DNA of 64,000 bases from Arenimonas terrae (GTDB lineage: Bacteria; Pseudomonadota; Gammaproteobacteria; Xanthomonadales; Xanthomonadaceae). The stretch spans positions 1,178,001 through 1,242,000 of the forward strand of contig NZ_SMDR01000001.1 in NCBI RefSeq assembly GCF_006265115.1. Direction: 5' to 3'. Shown piece after piece: positions 62,497 to 64,000 of the stretch. Under the pieces are notes generated by a model that was not told where the DNA came from, did no database searches, and saw only the letters and a program-made list of their open reading frames with translations. The first letter of the stretch is position 1, and each line of letters starts with the position of its first letter. The translations under genes were made by a program, and so were the position numbers.

Positions 62497-63408
62497 GTGC
62501 TGTTCTATACCCACTCCGCCTGCCTGGCGCACGACCCGGGCGCCGGCCATCCGGAGTGCCCGGCCAGGCTGGAGGCGGTGCTGCATGCGGTGCGGGCCGC
62601 CTTCCCGACCCACCCCTGGCGCGATGCGCCGCGCGCGCCGCGCGATGCGCTGCTGCGGGTGCACAGCGCCGCCCTGGTGGCGGACGTGCTCGACACGCCG
62701 TTCCAGGGATCGCGTCGCCTCGACGAAGACACGGCGCTGTCCGCCGACTCGCCCGAAGCTGCACTGCGCGCCGCCGGCGCCGGCATCGCGGCGGTCGACG
62801 CGGTGCTCGGCGGCGAAGCACGACTCGCCTTCTGCGCCGTGCGGCCCCCGGGCCACCACGCCACGGGCGACACCGCGATGGGCTTCTGCCTGTTCAACGC
62901 CGTCGCGGTCGCCGCCGCGCATGCGCTGCATGTGCACGGCCTGCAGCGCGTCGCCATCGCCGACTTCGACGTGCACCACGGCAACGGCAGCCAGGACATC
63001 TTCGCGCGCGAGCCGCGGGTGATGTACGTGAGCTCGCACCAGTCGCCGCTGTATCCGAACACCGGCCTGGCCAGCGAGACCGGCGTGGGCAACCTCGCCA
63101 ACGCGCCGCTGGCGCCCGGCGCGGGCAGCGAGGCCTTCCGCGCGGCCTGGTCAGGCGCCCTGCTGCCGGCGCTGGACCGCTTCCGGCCGCAGCTGCTGCT
63201 GGTGTCGGCGGGTTTCGACGGCCATCGCCTCGACCCGCTGGCAGACCTGGCGCTGGAGGCCGACGACTACCGCTGGCTCGGCGCCGAACTGGCGACCCTG
63301 GCCGCCCGCCACGCCGATGGCCGCGTGGTCTCGATGCTCGAAGGTGGCTACAGCCTCGCGGCACTGCGCGCCTGCAGCGTGGCCCACCTGCAGGGCCTTG
63401 GCGCCTGA
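62497..63408 (+). CDS. histone deacetylase-family zinc hydrolase (AcuC/APAH-like)
   Basis: A 303-residue arginase-fold deacetylase. AVRPPGHHATGDTAMGFCLFN holds the tandem active-site histidines; IADFDVHHGNGSQDIF and SAGFDGHRLDPL hold the zinc aspartates and His; the closing EGGYS motif is present. GTG start two bases after the PduO stop. Prokaryotic members act on acetylpolyamines or on acetyl-lysine; substrate unknown. Confidence 0.92.
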   Translation: MLFYTHSACLAHDPGAGHPECPARLEAVLHAVRAAFPTHPWRDAPRAPRDALLRVHSAALVADVLDTPFQGSRRLDEDTALSADSPEAALRAAGAGIAAVDAVLGGEARLAFCAVRPPGHHATGDTAMGFCLFNAVAVAAAHALHVHGLQRVAIADFDVHHGNGSQDIFAREPRVMYVSSHQSPLYPNTGLASETGVGNLANAPLAPGAGSEAFRAAWSGALLPALDRFRPQLLLVSAGFDGHRLDPLADLALEADDYRWLGAELATLAARHADGRVVSMLEGGYSLAALRACSVAHLQGLGA

Positions 63409-63473
63409 ACCGTCCGTGTTGCCCCATCCGACGCCTTAAGCCAAGCTAGCGCGTCTTTTCCCGGGAAGTCTCC

Positions 63474-64000
63474 GTGCGCCGTCCAGCCCTCCGACTGTTG
63501 CCCGTCTGCCTGGCCATGGCCTGCGCCGCCCGCGCCCAGGAAGTTCCACCCGCGACCTGGGAGCTCTGCCCCGTTCCGGATTCCCTGCCGCTGTTCCAGC
63601 CGCTGCCCGGCTCCGACGCCGGCACGCCCCGCGACGGCGTGCCCACCGACGTCAGCGCCGAGAACCTGGACGTCAGCAAGGAAAAGGTCACCGTGCTCAC
63701 CGGCAAGGTCGAGCTCACGCGCGGCGACCAGTGGCTGGGCACCGAGAAGCTGACCTACCAGCACGAGGCCGAGACCTTCGTCACCGAGGGCGGCGTCAAG
63801 TACCAGGACCGCGGCCTGCGCTTCGTCGCCGAGAAGGCCGAAGGCGACCAGAAGGCCGACGTCATCCGCCTGGACAAGGTCCGCTACCAGTTCAACGACA
63901 ACCTGGGCAACGGCGTCGCCGACGTCATCACCCTGCGCGGCGACCAGGGCAGGCTGGACCAGGCCACCTATTCCACCTGCCCGCCGGGCCAGCGCCAGTG
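63474..64000 (+). CDS. lptD: LPS-assembly protein LptD, N-terminal part (runs off the right edge)
   Basis: The first 175 codons are visible. A GTG start at 63474 gives VRRPALRLLPVCLAMACAARA as signal peptide, then WELCPVPDSLPLF and an LptA-like beta-jelly-roll region (ENLDVSKEKVTVLTGKVELT, GDQWLGTEKLTYQHEAETF, DNLGNGVADVITLRGDQG) ending at TYSTCPPGQRQ, a signature shared by LptD proteins. LptD with LptE inserts LPS into the outer leaflet. The cysteines at CPVP and STCPPG belong to its disulfide pattern. The 65-base gap upstream shows no clear promoter. Confidence 0.92.
   Translation, partial: MRRPALRLLPVCLAMACAARAQEVPPATWELCPVPDSLPLFQPLPGSDAGTPRDGVPTDVSAENLDVSKEKVTVLTGKVELTRGDQWLGTEKLTYQHEAETFVTEGGVKYQDRGLRFVAEKAEGDQKADVIRLDKVRYQFNDNLGNGVADVITLRGDQGRLDQATYSTCPPGQRQ

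Overview
The window is very GC-rich (about 70 percent by eye), densely packed DNA from a Gram-negative gammaproteobacterium. Gene content (LptD, LpxH, YajC-SecD-SecF, Zur, UbiH-type hydroxylases, PduO, a CvpA-PurF cluster, tandem M13 lipoproteins) and the promoter style (TAnnAT followed by GCCGGC) point to the Lysobacterales/Xanthomonadales, a Lysobacter-, Luteimonas- or Arenimonas-like organism. This placement is inference from gene families. There is no phage, transposase, CRISPR array, rRNA or tRNA. Most long antisense reading frames are high-GC shadows and are left out.

Layout. 1-5.6 kb: a beta-lactamase-family serine hydrolase, then hutF divergent from a CoA-transferase/hutI pair (histidine degradation). 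5.6-11.7 kb: a tiny bTHX-like ribosomal protein, a zinc module (MerC-family membrane protein and a ZnuD-like TonB receptor sharing a Zur-box-like promoter; zur translationally coupled to an AstE/aspartoacylase-like hydrolase), and gltX. 11.8-22.2 kb: housekeeping genes (DUF4399, a secreted cyclophilin, lpxH, a lipoprotein, DUF455, purF-cvpA-SPOR protein, folC, a 53-residue charged protein, a histidine phosphatase, serA). 22.7-29.6 kb: three tandem M13 metallopeptidase genes, the third with its zinc site destroyed. 29.6-44.9 kb: rapA with an unusual 17-residue insertion, a Sel1-type protein, rhomboid, a 2OG oxygenase and an alkyltransferase-like protein that overlap convergently, pit with its DUF47 partner, a CNNM/CBS protein, ExoD, a PhnD-GGDEF/EAL pair, trmJ and suhB. 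45.7-51.2 kb: yajC-secD-secF divergent from queA-tgt. 51.8-57.1 kb: an ABC exporter, amidohydrolase and DesK/DesR-type two-component operon. 57.3-64 kb: a class III aminotransferase, two UbiH-family hydroxylases, a membrane protein with a PduO cobalamin adenosyltransferase, an HDAC-like hydrolase and the 5-prime part of lptD.

The most unusual content is in the long intergenic gaps. Two copies of one structured repeat, in opposite orientation (25001-25395 and 51282-51723), and two copies of a second one fused head to head into a roughly 700-bp palindrome (44937-45654), share a feature: long hairpin stems whose sequence differs between copies while both arms stay complementary. A third repeat, four tandem 112-bp units arranged as two 224-bp dimers, lies downstream of pit. 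These look like uncharacterised lineage-specific structured DNA or RNA elements and are the best candidates for something new here.

Regulation visible in the sequence: good minus-10 boxes before many genes, several of them placed so that the mRNA should be leaderless; a Zur-box-like site; a 12-bp perfect palindrome before the ABC/two-component operon; and clear intrinsic terminators.
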